A stretch of 64,000 nucleotides of DNA from Bacterioplanes sp965233665 (lineage in GTDB: Bacteria > Pseudomonadota > Gammaproteobacteria > Pseudomonadales > Oceanobacteraceae): positions 1 through 64,000 of the forward strand of contig CBDDTG010000010.1 of assembly GCA_965233665.1 (NCBI GenBank), in the 5' to 3' direction. Position numbers and translations under genes: made by a program. Shown here one piece after another: positions 35,223-45,039 of this stretch. Position 1 is the first letter of the stretch; each line of letters opens with the position of its first letter. The notes below the pieces were generated by a model that saw nothing but the letters and a program-made list of their open reading frames with translations, was not told the DNA's origin and made no database searches.

Positions 35223-35245
35223 AGAGGCCGCAGTAGGAGCCAGGC

Positions 35246-35476
35246 ATGTCTACTAACTCCCACTACACCGCCCTTGTGTTCGCCGCGTTGATGTCGCTGG
35301 TGATGGCAGGCGTCGTTTCAGCAGTGGTCACTGCGGTTAACTCCGGCATTGATGCAGGCTTCGTTAAACGCTGGCTATCAAGCTATATCATCGCCTGGCC
35401 GGTGGCCTTTACCGTGTTGCTCAGCCTACGCAGCCGGGTGGCTCGCATCGCCGCCCGACTGACTGGCGATAATTAA
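35246..35476 (+). CDS. DUF2798 small membrane protein
   Basis: The 76-residue protein has two membrane helices (ALVFAALMSLVMAGVVSAVV and SSYIIAWPVAFTVLLSL) joined by a short loop containing GIDAGFVKRWL, the layout of the DUF2798 family. Function is unknown. GTAGGAG precedes the ATG at 35246. Its 3' end overlaps the convergent nadE stop by 4 bp. Confidence 0.8.
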   Translation: MSTNSHYTALVFAALMSLVMAGVVSAVVTAVNSGIDAGFVKRWLSSYIIAWPVAFTVLLSLRSRVARIAARLTGDN

Positions 35477-37098
35477 ACGCCCGCTCGCCAGCCTTGGGTA
35501 ATGGGATAGCGACGATCACGCCCAAATCCGCGCTGACTGACCCGCACACCTACCGGTGCTTGACGGCGTTTATATTCGTTAATGTCCACCAAGCGAGTAA
35601 TACGTTTCACAACCTCGGCATCGAACCCTGCTTGAGCGATGGCATCGGCGCTTTCGTCGGCCTCAATGTAGCGCTGTAAAATCTCGTCCAGCTCGTCGTA
35701 CGGTGGCAAGCTGTCTTCGTCGACCTGATCGGGCGCCAACTCCGCCGACGGTGGCCGAGTAATGACTCGCTCAGGAATCACTTGGCTAAGCTGATTACGA
35801 TAGCGTGCCAGCTTAAAAACATCGGTTTTGTAGACGTCCTTGAGCGCGCCGTAACCGCCCGCCATATCGCCATACAAGGTGGCATAACCTACCGCCATTT
35901 CGCTCTTATTGCCCGTGGTCAGCACCATCGCACCGGTTTTATTCGACAACGCCATGAGCAGCACACCGCGGCAGCGCGATTGCAGATTCTCTTCTGTGGT
36001 GTCTACTTGAGTGCCAGCAAACGAGGGCGCTAGGGCCTGCATAAATTCGCGATACATAGGCTCGATGGAGATGGAGTCATATTCCACCCCCATGGTCTGT
36101 GCTTGCAGCTCAGCATCACTTTTACTCATGTCAGAGGTATAGGTAAACGGCATCATCACCGCCTTGACGCGCTCAGCGCCCAAGGCATCCACCGCAATCG
36201 CCAGCGTCAATGCCGAATCAATGCCCCCGGACAACCCCAGCACCACGCCAGGAAAGCGGTTTTTATTCACGTAATCTCGTACGCCCAGCACCAATGCGCT
36301 GTACAGCTCACTCAGGGCATCGTCATCCGGCGCCAGTGGGCGAGATTCAGGCGTGCTCAGCACGCTGCCATCCCAGCTCAGCTGCGCTTGCTGCTCACTC
36401 CAGCCCGGCAATTGCACAATGCGCTCACCGCGCGCGTCCATAGCAAATGAGTGGCCATCGAACACCAGCTCATCCTGACCGCCGACCTGATTCACATACA
36501 AGATGGGTAACTGATGACGCTGACAATGGCCCGCCACCAACTGCTGACGCTCACCGCGCTTGTTTTGGTGAAAGGGCGAAGCATTCAAATTCAAGATGAG
36601 TTCGGCACCGGCTTGGGCACAGGCATCCACCGAGCTGGCATGCCAGATGTCCTCACACACAGTTAAGCCAAGACGGTGGCCTTTAAAGGTCACCACACAA
36701 GCGTCATTGCCAGCGGCAAAGTAGCGTTTTTCATCGAACACCTGATAGTTCGGCAATTGCTGCTTAAAGTACAAGCCCTGGCATTCACCTTGCCACCAAA
36801 GTGCTGCAGCATTGTAAAGTTGCCCTGCATGACGCCATGGATAGCCCAACACAATGGCAATATCATGACTGGCAGCAGCGATTCGCTTTAACGCCGCCTC
36901 AACCCGCAGCTGCAGGCTTGGGCGCAGCAGTAAATCCTCGGGCGGGTAGCCGGTCAGCGCCAGCTCGCTGCACACCAGCAGTTCAGCCCCGTTGGCCGCT
37001 GCAGCAGACGCCGCCGAGATGATGCGCTCGGCATTGCCGTCGATGTCGCCGACATGGAAATTTATCTGAGCCATTTGAATGGTAAGTGACTGTGCCAT
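35473..37098 (-). CDS. nadE: Glutamine-dependent NAD+ synthetase
   Basis: NadE amidates nicotinate adenine dinucleotide to NAD+, the last step of NAD synthesis. The 541-residue form combines an N-terminal nitrilase-like glutaminase (glutamate in CSELALTGYPPEDLL, lysine in YFKQQLPNYQVFDE, cysteine in LTVCEDIWH) with a C-terminal ATP-pyrophosphatase synthetase domain (LGLSGGIDSALTLAIAVDAL; TTGNKSEMAVGY). Start is the ATG at 37098, giving MAQSLTIQMAQINFHVGDID; the frame extends 27 codons upstream but that part is not family-like. It is divergent from pilS. Confidence 0.95.
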   Translation of the reverse strand: MAQSLTIQMAQINFHVGDIDGNAERIISAASAAAANGAELLVCSELALTGYPPEDLLLRPSLQLRVEAALKRIAAASHDIAIVLGYPWRHAGQLYNAAALWWQGECQGLYFKQQLPNYQVFDEKRYFAAGNDACVVTFKGHRLGLTVCEDIWHASSVDACAQAGAELILNLNASPFHQNKRGERQQLVAGHCQRHQLPILYVNQVGGQDELVFDGHSFAMDARGERIVQLPGWSEQQAQLSWDGSVLSTPESRPLAPDDDALSELYSALVLGVRDYVNKNRFPGVVLGLSGGIDSALTLAIAVDALGAERVKAVMMPFTYTSDMSKSDAELQAQTMGVEYDSISIEPMYREFMQALAPSFAGTQVDTTEENLQSRCRGVLLMALSNKTGAMVLTTGNKSEMAVGYATLYGDMAGGYGALKDVYKTDVFKLARYRNQLSQVIPERVITRPPSAELAPDQVDEDSLPPYDELDEILQRYIEADESADAIAQAGFDAEVVKRITRLVDINEYKRRQAPVGVRVSQRGFGRDRRYPITQGWRAGV

Positions 37099-37194
37099 GC
37101 CGTCGGGGTACCCTCTGCCGCTGATACGAATAAAAGAAGGCGCGTATTGTCGGGAAATTATCCCCACGGCGCAAACCAATCATTAGGGCTTTTT

Positions 37195-38754
37195 ATGTTG
37201 GCCAGACTGCTGCAACGCTTCTCTTTATCACCGCAAATGATTGTGCGTGGCAACCGCCTACTGCGCCTATACAGCTACTATTCGTTGTTTTTGGCGCTGC
37301 TGCTTACAATCATCGACAGCTTGGATCAGACCAGTGCTATCTTGGGTCGCCACCTGCCCGATGTTTTTCTGGTGACGGTATCCGTGTACGTCATGGTCGC
37401 CAGTATTTTTGTGGTGATCGCCAACCGTGGACCCAATATCGAAATCGCCACGGCCTATGTCTTTATCGAAACAGCCATTCTGGCACTGCTGATGCACAGC
37501 AGCGGCACCATGGCGGGTGGTTTCTCCAGTTTGATTTTGGTCGCCGTGGTGGTTGCCAACTTATTAGTGCCGGGGTTATTTGGCTATGCCGTTGCCGCCT
37601 GGACGACCTTGGCTGTGCTCTTTTTCCAGCATGTGTGGCCGCAAAGCTATGACGCCTCAGAGGTGGTTGAATCCGGGATTTATGGCTTTTTGTGCTTTCT
37701 GTTGGCCGGCGTTACCCAAGCCCTCTCCGCGCGCCTCAACAGCGCCCTCGACCTGGCCACCAATCAGGCACAGCGCATACGACGCCTACAAAAACTGAGT
37801 CAGGAAGCCCTGTTCAGCCTGCCAGACGGCGTGATTGCATGCGACCAGCGTCAACAGGTACTGTTTTTTAATGCCGCTGCAGCCCAATTTTTTCCACTGC
37901 AGCAAGACCATCCTCTGCCACCAGAGTTGCTCGCCCTGCAAGATGGCGACAACATCGACCGCAGTGAACAGCCGCTCAAACTGAGGCGTCTGCCACTGGG
38001 TGACAGTGGCGATGCCCTATTGTTACTTGAAGATGCTCGTCGCCTAGCGGCGGAAGCACAGCAAGTCAAGTTGGCTTCCCTCGGGCGTTTAACCGCCAGC
38101 ATTGCTCATGAAGTCCGAAACCCTTTGAGCGCCATGCGCCAGGCAGCTCAGCTGCTGGCCGAAACCCCCTATTTGGAGCCGCCAGAGCGCAAACTGACGG
38201 ACATTATCGAACAGCACTGCATGCGCATTAACCGCACCGTCGAAGACATCTTGCAACTGTCGCGCCGCCGCCCACCGGCCATTGAAGAGTTGCGCTTGCT
38301 GCCTTGGTTAGAGCACTTCAAACAACAGTTCTGCAGCGCCCCAGAAGCCGAGCAATGTGATCTGGTTATTCGTTGTGAGCAATCGCTTCTGATAGCCTTC
38401 GACCCCGGCCATTTGCAGCAAATTCTGCATAACTTATGTGCCAATGGCCTGCGCTATGCCAGCCAGCGAGCGGCGGAAGGCGGCGATGCACCTAAACTGA
38501 TGTTGGTGGCACGCCAAGTAACGGAAGTGCATGCCGAGCTGGATGTGATCGACAATGGCGGCGGCGTGGCGCCAGAGCAGCGACCTCACCTGTTTGAACC
38601 CTTTTACACCACGGAACATAATGGTACTGGGCTGGGGCTGTATTTGTGCCGCGAACTGTGTGAAGCAAATCATGCCAGCATTTACTATCAGCCTCAGCCC
38701 GATGGCAGCTGTTTTCGCCTGAGCCTGCAAACCCGACTGACGAGTTTTCAATGA
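37195..38754 (+). CDS. pilS: Type IV pilus sensor histidine kinase PilS
   Basis: PilS senses pilin in the inner membrane and controls PilR, which switches on pilA. From the ATG at 37195 the protein has 519 residues: six N-terminal membrane helices (about 25-190), a PAS-like segment, a HisKA domain with His305 (TASIAHEVRNPLSAMRQAAQ) and an intact ATPase domain (NGLRYA; DVIDNGGGVAPEQ; EHNGTGLGLYLCREL). The upstream in-frame start at 37147 adds sixteen residues without a ribosome site. pilR overlaps its stop by 4 bp. Confidence 0.94.
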   Translation: MLARLLQRFSLSPQMIVRGNRLLRLYSYYSLFLALLLTIIDSLDQTSAILGRHLPDVFLVTVSVYVMVASIFVVIANRGPNIEIATAYVFIETAILALLMHSSGTMAGGFSSLILVAVVVANLLVPGLFGYAVAAWTTLAVLFFQHVWPQSYDASEVVESGIYGFLCFLLAGVTQALSARLNSALDLATNQAQRIRRLQKLSQEALFSLPDGVIACDQRQQVLFFNAAAAQFFPLQQDHPLPPELLALQDGDNIDRSEQPLKLRRLPLGDSGDALLLLEDARRLAAEAQQVKLASLGRLTASIAHEVRNPLSAMRQAAQLLAETPYLEPPERKLTDIIEQHCMRINRTVEDILQLSRRRPPAIEELRLLPWLEHFKQQFCSAPEAEQCDLVIRCEQSLLIAFDPGHLQQILHNLCANGLRYASQRAAEGGDAPKLMLVARQVTEVHAELDVIDNGGGVAPEQRPHLFEPFYTTEHNGTGLGLYLCRELCEANHASIYYQPQPDGSCFRLSLQTRLTSFQ

Positions 38755-40109
38755 ACCAATATTCCGCGCTGATTATCGATGACGAACCAGACATTCGCGA
38801 ACTGATCGCCCTGACCCTGGAACGTATGGAGCTGGATTGCTACCAGGCCGGCAGCGTCAGCGAAGCCGTCGAAGCGCTGCAACAGCGGCCGTATCACTTC
38901 TGCATTACCGACATGAAGTTGCCAGACGGCAATGGCATGGAACTGGTGCAGCTGTGCCACTCGCGCTACCCAGACATGCCCGTCGCCATGATTACCGCCC
39001 ACGGCAATATGGAACTGGCCATTGATGCTTTAAAAGCCGGTGCCTTCGACTTTGTCGCCAAACCCATCGACACCCAGCGCTTGCGCGACCTGGTCAAAGC
39101 GGCACTAAAGCTGACTCAGGTCGTCATCTCACAGAATACGCCGGACGAAGCTTTGCTGGGTGACTCGCAGCGCATGGCCGATCTAAAAGACGCCATTCGC
39201 AAAGTCGCACGTACCCAAGCACCGGTATTTGTGCATGGCGAATCGGGTACCGGTAAGGAGTTGGTGGCGCGCATGATTCATCATCTTAGCCCGCGCGCTC
39301 AAGGGCCTTTCATTGCGGTTAACTGTGGCGCCATTCCAGCAGATTTGATGGAAAGCGAGTTCTTTGGCCACACTAAGGGCAGCTTTACCGGTGCCAGCCA
39401 CGACAAACCGGGCCTGTTCCGGGCAGCAGATGGCGGCACTTTGTTTCTCGATGAAGTCGCGGATTTACCGCTTGAAATGCAAGCTAAGTTGCTGCGCGTG
39501 ATTCAAGAAAAGGCGGTACGCAAGGTCGGCGAAGAGCATGAGCAGCCGGTGGACGTACGCATCGTCAGCGCCAGCCACCATGACTTGGAAAAACGCGTTA
39601 GCGACCAGCGCTTCCGCCAGGATCTCTATTTCCGCCTAAACGTCATTCACCTTGGCGTGCCGCGCTTGGCAGAGCGCAGTGAAGACATTCCACGCCTTGC
39701 ACGCCACTTTCTTAGCAAATACGCCCGCGAATGGGGCATGCCCAATGTTGAGCTCACACCGGCAGCGCTGCAAACGCTGCAGCACTACCCCTTCCCAGGC
39801 AATGTGCGCGAACTGGAAAACATTTTACAGCGTGCCTTTACCATGGCCGAAGACGAATACATTCAAGCAGATGACCTCCAACTGCCCAAATCGGCCACTC
39901 CGGAGCCGAGCCAGGCTGCTAACACGCCTGACAACCCAGACGCTCCCATCATCACCAACAATTTGGAGCAATACCTAGAGAACATCGAACGCCGTGCCAT
40001 TACCCAAGCACTAGAAGAAACCCGCTGGAACAAAACCGCCGCCGCTGAAAAACTGGGGATTAGCTTTCGTGCCCTGCGGTATCGGTGTAAGAAGCTGGGG
40101 ATCGACTAA
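38751..40109 (+). CDS. pilR: Sigma-54-dependent pilin regulator PilR
   Basis: PilR is the NtrC-type activator of the RpoN-dependent pilA promoter. The 452-residue protein has a receiver with Asp54 (CITDMKLPDGNGMELVQL), the AAA+ sigma-54 interaction domain with Walker A GESGTGKE and the sigma-54 loop GSFTGASHDKPGLFRAADGG, Walker B GTLFLDEVADLP, and a Fis-type helix-turn-helix (WNKTAAAEKLGISFRALRYR). Start overlaps pilS (ATGA). A matching -24/-12 promoter is seen at 6295, upstream of pilA, 32 kb away. Confidence 0.96.
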   Translation: MNQYSALIIDDEPDIRELIALTLERMELDCYQAGSVSEAVEALQQRPYHFCITDMKLPDGNGMELVQLCHSRYPDMPVAMITAHGNMELAIDALKAGAFDFVAKPIDTQRLRDLVKAALKLTQVVISQNTPDEALLGDSQRMADLKDAIRKVARTQAPVFVHGESGTGKELVARMIHHLSPRAQGPFIAVNCGAIPADLMESEFFGHTKGSFTGASHDKPGLFRAADGGTLFLDEVADLPLEMQAKLLRVIQEKAVRKVGEEHEQPVDVRIVSASHHDLEKRVSDQRFRQDLYFRLNVIHLGVPRLAERSEDIPRLARHFLSKYAREWGMPNVELTPAALQTLQHYPFPGNVRELENILQRAFTMAEDEYIQADDLQLPKSATPEPSQAANTPDNPDAPIITNNLEQYLENIERRAITQALEETRWNKTAAAEKLGISFRALRYRCKKLGID

Positions 40110-40285
40110 CGGCTACATAAGACAAAGGGCGTTGATGCCTCACACACCAACAAATACGAGTCCAACCACCATAAATGACAGGTTTCTCCACCTTGTGACC
40201 ACTGGAAATCAGCCCTGCTTCTGACAGACAAAAAACGTCGCCGAGACTAATTTTGTTCATCAAACTCTACAAGGAGGTAGATGCA

Positions 40286-40846
40286 ATGGGCAATTTTCGT
40301 TACGCAGGGATGACTCTAACAGAACTCATTACGGTTCTCTTGGTTGTTTCTACTCTATCCGCAGTCGCACTGCCCACGCTGGACGATTTTTTCAACCGAC
40401 AGCTAGCACTTTCAGAGGTCATAACACTTAGGCAGTTGGTCTACCAAGCTCGCGGACACGCCATCACCAGCGGTGTGCCGGCAGTGCTGTGTCCTATATC
40501 GGCAAATGAATGCTCAACCAACTGGTCCGAAGGCAAGATCACACTATTTGAAGACCTCAACCGAAATCGTACGATCGATTCAAACGACAAGGTTTTGACT
40601 CGCTTACAATTGCAACAAGCAAGCAAAGTGAAACTAGATTTTCCGCGATCAGCCATCGTCTTCTATCCAAGCGGATTTGCTCAAGGCTTTACAGGTTCGC
40701 TACTGTATTGCCGCGATACTGAACCACCCATCACGATGTCTTTGATAATTTCCAGAGTAGGAAGAGTGCGTCACGGGACGGACAGTGATAACGACGGTAT
40801 TCTGGAATCTGCTACTGGTAAAAATGCCCCCTGCCCAGCGACATGA
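40286..40846 (+). CDS. fimT: Type IV minor pilin / pseudopilin FimT
   Basis: The 186-residue prepilin has a type IV leader ending in glycine (MGNFRYAG) before MTLTELITVLLVVSTLSAVA, with Met in place of Phe at +1 and Glu at +5 kept, then a GspH/FimT-type domain (VYQARGHAITSGVPAVLCPI). AAGGAGGT precedes the ATG at 40286; an in-frame extension to 40253 has no ribosome site. In Pseudomonas, fimT also follows pilR. Role: minor-pilin priming of pilus assembly, or DNA binding in competence in some species. The DNA is clearly more A+T-rich than pilR. Confidence 0.85.
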   Translation: MGNFRYAGMTLTELITVLLVVSTLSAVALPTLDDFFNRQLALSEVITLRQLVYQARGHAITSGVPAVLCPISANECSTNWSEGKITLFEDLNRNRTIDSNDKVLTRLQLQQASKVKLDFPRSAIVFYPSGFAQGFTGSLLYCRDTEPPITMSLIISRVGRVRHGTDSDNDGILESATGKNAPCPAT

Positions 40847-40956
40847 GCCCTGCAGCACCACTCGTGACCTACTCAACTCCGTTTATCTGGAGCTTCACAA
40901 CAATAGACACCGAGCAGTTATGTTAGTCATCGCAGAGACCTTATCAGGAACAGACA

Positions 40957-41508
40957 ATGACGACACAACGTGGATCCGCACTTATCCTCAGCTTGGTGAT
41001 CTTAACTGCCATCACACTGGGCGCATTAGTGGCGATGGAAAGATCCAGCTTGCAGCTAAAGATGGTCAACAACCTTCAACACTCCCAAGATGTTGAGAAC
41101 AGTGTCAAAGGTACTTTGACTTATATTTATGACATTCTGGAAAGAAACGCTCCTATCCAAAAAGCATTCATTGAAGCCGTCAACATTGCAGAATCAAACG
41201 CTGTACAAGGCGGCGCTGAGTTGGGCGAAACTCGTTTCCCGGCATTTAATATAAGTGCTGTGGGTGGAACATCACCCTTGCTGACAGCGCCAGTGTTCAA
41301 CAGCCCCGTACTCGACAGTCAACCCGTGACATCTATTCGGTCTATACCAACCCCCCTTGGCTATGATGACTTCCTCAAAGGTAAAATGGGTTGTGGTGCA
41401 GGATGTGATTTGTCTTTGTATGCATCTACAAGTGAGGCTACAGGGAGAAACAAAATTATCTCAAACTCCCAAGAAATCGGCTTACAACGAATTGTTCCCT
41501 CCAACTGA
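40957..41508 (+). CDS. pilX: Type IV pilus assembly minor pilin PilX
   Basis: The 183-residue product has a very short leader and glycine cleavage site (MTTQRG) before SALILSLVILTAITLGALVA. There is no Glu at +5, a known feature of the PilX/GspK tip pilins, which therefore start the fibre. MERSSLQLKMVNNLQHSQ follows as in PilX. Direct placement before pilY1 supports the call, since PilX and PilY1 form the pilus-tip complex. Confidence 0.8.
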   Translation: MTTQRGSALILSLVILTAITLGALVAMERSSLQLKMVNNLQHSQDVENSVKGTLTYIYDILERNAPIQKAFIEAVNIAESNAVQGGAELGETRFPAFNISAVGGTSPLLTAPVFNSPVLDSQPVTSIRSIPTPLGYDDFLKGKMGCGAGCDLSLYASTSEATGRNKIISNSQEIGLQRIVPSN

Positions 41509-41533
41509 AGATAGATTACCTAGGAGATTTAAC

Positions 41534-44500
41534 ATGAAGCTTTACTGGTTAACATTAGTTGCTCTAGGCTTATCTCAAAACAGCCTCGTGCTGGCTGATG
41601 ACACAGAAATATTCAGGTCAGATAACGTCAAAAGAATACCGCCAAACGTAGTGTTTGTCATTGATACATCAGGAAGTATGTCATGGAGAGCAGATAGTAA
41701 CAATGGCCCACGTTTTGGCGAAAAAACACGCTTACAAATCGTCAAGGACTCTGCAATAGCAGCGATCAACAAAATACCTGAAGATAAACCTATCAACATA
41801 TCCATCATGCGTTTTCATGATGCGCAGTACAAAGGAGGGGAAGGTGGTTATGTGGTTGAACCTCTAGCTTCTACGGGAGACCCTAGCGACAAGCAAAGAA
41901 TCATTAATGCAATCAATGGATTAACTGCGGGCAATGGCACTCCACTTGTAGAGACAACGTACGAAGCAATTAACTATTTAACAGGGCGTAATGTTGTATG
42001 GGGCACACCCCAATCTGGCACAGGCTACAACCAGGTTTATACAAAGCGGACAAACCCTTTCAGATACGGCTACAACTATCTTCGTGACAAGAAATACGGA
42101 AGCCCTACCTCCATAATAAGTGGAGGCAAGTACGATGCTCCCATTGAAGCAACCTGCCAAAAGGCACACGTTGTTGCATTCACCGACGGCAGTCCATCAA
42201 GTGACACCAACAGCAATTGGGAAATCAGAAGATTATTCAACAACGCTGGAAGTGGTAGTGGCTTATCAAGAAGTTGTGGCAGTGGTAGTGATTTATATTG
42301 CGGGGAAGAGCTTGCATATTGGGCATACAATACTGACTTTTTCGATGACAAGCTAATTTCCGGCAAGAGTGATGATGACAATATCATCAAACAAAATGTA
42401 AAAATTCATACAGTTGGAGGTTTTGCAGTCAACTCAGATGGCAAAGCTTTACTTCAAAACATGGCTTATCATGGCGGCACCGAAGAAAGCTTAGATGCTA
42501 GCAACGAGGATCAGCTAGTCGCGGCACTAGACAATATCTTTAGTAGTATCGCCGATGAAGGAAGCAGTTTCGCTGCTCCAGTTGTATCTGTGAACAATTT
42601 CAATTCGTTAGAACACCGTGAAGATGTTTATTATACCGTATTCGAACCGTCTGAAAGCAGCCCAGGCTGGAGCGGAAACTTGAAACGGTATCGTATGTCA
42701 CCATCAGGTGCGATATATGACTCCAAAGGAAAGCCTGCCGTAAACAATGAAACAGGTTTTTTTAGAGAGTCAGCGCACAGCTATTGGTCAAGTGAAGCCG
42801 ATGGATACCAAGTAACTAGAGGTGGCATATCTAATCGCTTAAGTAGCGATCGCCCTGTTTACACAAACCTTGGCGGCACAAGTAACCACAATATAATTAA
42901 CAATGCAAACAAGGTGAACGAAAACAATTCAAGTATAACTGGAGAAATGCTTGGCCTAGATAATAGTGAAGCTGCTCGAATATCAAAGGCGCTAAGGTGG
43001 GCACGTGGTACTGTAATGGTCGAGGGTAAAGAACAACCACGCCGCATCCTCGCTGACTCCCTCCACGGAGCACCATTCGTACTTGAATACCAAGACGGTT
43101 CAAATAATCAGGATGTATTATTTGCCACAAACAATGCGGGGTACTTAAGCGCCTTTGACCCTGACATCAACAATCCAAAAGAATTTTGGTCATTTATTCC
43201 TAAACGCCTTCTACCCAACTTGCCAATGCATGCAGAAGGGAGAGGTAGTGTAAGAAAAACTTATGGCCTAGATGGGCCCATGTCAGTTTACCATGACGAT
43301 ACAGACAGAGATGGCAGAATAGACAAAGGTGAGACCGCTTACCTGAGTGTCGCTATGCGCCGTGGTGGAAATGCGTACTATATGTTTGATATAAGTGATT
43401 ATCAGCAGCCAGTACTTAAAGAAGTCATCGACAACACGACGCCAGGATTCTCAGAACTAGGACAAACATGGTCACCGATGCGTGTTGCATATATCGAGTG
43501 GAATGGAAAAAAGGTTCCTGTTTTTGTTTTCGGAGGGGGCTATGACCCCGCAGAGGACACACGTACGGAACGCCAAGAGAGCTCGATAGGAAATGCAATT
43601 TACATTATCGCTGCTGACGATAAAGCTACAGGAAAGCCATACCAGCTACTTTGGAAAGCAACAAAAAATGCTGGTAGTGATGGACTTTCATTAGGGTCTA
43701 TGACGTCGAGCATTGTCACCGAAGTAACGCCCGTTGATATGGATGGGGATGGCAGTAGCGATATGCTCTACGCTACTGATGTCGGAGGAAGGCTCTGGCG
43801 TATAGACTTCACTAAAGCAAATAATGCAAAAGACTATGCTAAGGGGGGAGTTCTTGCCGATGTAAACTCTGGCTCTACTAACTACCATCGTTTTTTTAGC
43901 AAGCCAGATGTGGTATATACAAATTATGGTTATGTCGAGCTAGTCGATCCTAATGACAGTAGCAATATTCAGTATCTCAAACGTCCACGCTACCAAATCA
44001 CCGTAGGCTCAGGCTTCCGCCCTGGACCACTAAGCACTAACACCAAGGACAAAATATTTGTTTTTAATGATTACAACCATTCTGCTGCACCCAAAGAGTA
44101 CAACTACCAAAGCGTTACCGTTGCAGATCTAGCCGATTATCATAGATACGAAAGTGCAACCCCTACGCAGCGCCAGAATGGTTATTATTACTCACTTCAA
44201 GGAAAAGGGGAGAAAGTTCTCTCTAGCTCACTTACAGTTAATGACACCATTTATGTGACCACATTTCGCCCGTCATCTGGAGATATTGAAGCTGGCTGTC
44301 AACCAGATCTCGGAGATAGTCGTTTAGTTGTATTAAAACCTCAACTGAACCTAAAACCAGAAGATGGCATGAAGCCTGCCGAAGAGCTTTTTGAGAATGT
44401 AGGTTCCACTATCCCACCTGAGCCCAAGCTAATATTCCCACCAGATAATGAAGACGGTACAAATGAGGGGCCTAAAGTGGTTGTAGGCTTAAATGTTTTT

Positions 44501-44560
44501 GATGTAGAAGGAAGCCTTAATGTTCTCCAGCGAACATTCTGGCGAGAGGTCGATAAATAA
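41534..44560 (+). CDS. pilY1: Type IV pilus tip adhesin PilY1 with von Willebrand A domain
   Basis: PilY1 is the pilus-tip adhesin and mechanosensor. The 1008-residue protein has a signal peptide (MKLYWLTLVALGLSQ...VLA), an N-terminal vWA domain with the MIDAS DTSGSMS at 44-50, the partner threonine in GNGTPLVETTY and aspartate in VVAFTDGSPSSD, and a C-terminal PilY1 beta-propeller. Two EF-hand-like calcium loops are visible: DDTDRDGRIDKGE near 585-597 and VDMDGDGSSDMLYATD near 733-748. AGGAG precedes the ATG at 41534; the frame is open to 41357 but that overlaps pilX. Its stop overlaps fimU (TAATG). No pilY2 is present. Confidence 0.93.
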   Translation: MKLYWLTLVALGLSQNSLVLADDTEIFRSDNVKRIPPNVVFVIDTSGSMSWRADSNNGPRFGEKTRLQIVKDSAIAAINKIPEDKPINISIMRFHDAQYKGGEGGYVVEPLASTGDPSDKQRIINAINGLTAGNGTPLVETTYEAINYLTGRNVVWGTPQSGTGYNQVYTKRTNPFRYGYNYLRDKKYGSPTSIISGGKYDAPIEATCQKAHVVAFTDGSPSSDTNSNWEIRRLFNNAGSGSGLSRSCGSGSDLYCGEELAYWAYNTDFFDDKLISGKSDDDNIIKQNVKIHTVGGFAVNSDGKALLQNMAYHGGTEESLDASNEDQLVAALDNIFSSIADEGSSFAAPVVSVNNFNSLEHREDVYYTVFEPSESSPGWSGNLKRYRMSPSGAIYDSKGKPAVNNETGFFRESAHSYWSSEADGYQVTRGGISNRLSSDRPVYTNLGGTSNHNIINNANKVNENNSSITGEMLGLDNSEAARISKALRWARGTVMVEGKEQPRRILADSLHGAPFVLEYQDGSNNQDVLFATNNAGYLSAFDPDINNPKEFWSFIPKRLLPNLPMHAEGRGSVRKTYGLDGPMSVYHDDTDRDGRIDKGETAYLSVAMRRGGNAYYMFDISDYQQPVLKEVIDNTTPGFSELGQTWSPMRVAYIEWNGKKVPVFVFGGGYDPAEDTRTERQESSIGNAIYIIAADDKATGKPYQLLWKATKNAGSDGLSLGSMTSSIVTEVTPVDMDGDGSSDMLYATDVGGRLWRIDFTKANNAKDYAKGGVLADVNSGSTNYHRFFSKPDVVYTNYGYVELVDPNDSSNIQYLKRPRYQITVGSGFRPGPLSTNTKDKIFVFNDYNHSAAPKEYNYQSVTVADLADYHRYESATPTQRQNGYYYSLQGKGEKVLSSSLTVNDTIYVTTFRPSSGDIEAGCQPDLGDSRLVVLKPQLNLKPEDGMKPAEELFENVGSTIPPEPKLIFPPDNEDGTNEGPKVVVGLNVFDVEGSLNVLQRTFWREVDK

Positions 44561-45039
44561 TGAATCGCTCCAAAGCTTTTACGCTATTAGAGTTATTGAT
44601 GGCAGTCGCAGTGGTATCAGTGACCATTGCTGTAGCTCTACCATATCTTAGCGGAATGACTAAGAATCAACTTGCGGACCGACTGTATAGGGAGTTGGAG
44701 AACGATATACGTTTTGCAAGGAGCTATGCAGTTACTCATTCAATTAGAGTTGAGTTCAAACCTAATTTAAACTGGAAAGATGGGTGGATAATTCGAGCAG
44801 AAGATGCAAGCGGCGCCTTTAAAAATGTCATTAGAGAAAATAAAGTCAATGCTGGTAACTCCATACTAGGAACCAAGCTTGACAACTCAAAGCCCCTTAT
44901 TTTTTCTGAGCAAGGAAGAGCCAGCGAGACTACCGAGGTCACCATTAATGTCACAGGCTGCGAAGGAACACGAGTAAGAACTCTGTTTATTAACCGTGTA
45001 GGCCAAGTCATATTAAAAGGAGAGCAACTATGCAAATAG
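44560..45039 (+). CDS. fimU: Type IV minor pilin FimU (GspH-like)
   Basis: The 159-residue prepilin has leader MNRSKA before FTLLELLMAVAVVSVTIAVA, with Glu at +5 (cleavage after Ala, less usual than Gly), then a GspH/FimT domain (ELENDIRFARSYAVTHSIRV) and a C-terminal cysteine pair (TGCEG; EQLCK). It overlaps pilY1 by one base and pilV by 10 bp. FimU couples the minor-pilin tip to the PilA shaft. Confidence 0.85.
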   Translation: MNRSKAFTLLELLMAVAVVSVTIAVALPYLSGMTKNQLADRLYRELENDIRFARSYAVTHSIRVEFKPNLNWKDGWIIRAEDASGAFKNVIRENKVNAGNSILGTKLDNSKPLIFSEQGRASETTEVTINVTGCEGTRVRTLFINRVGQVILKGEQLCK

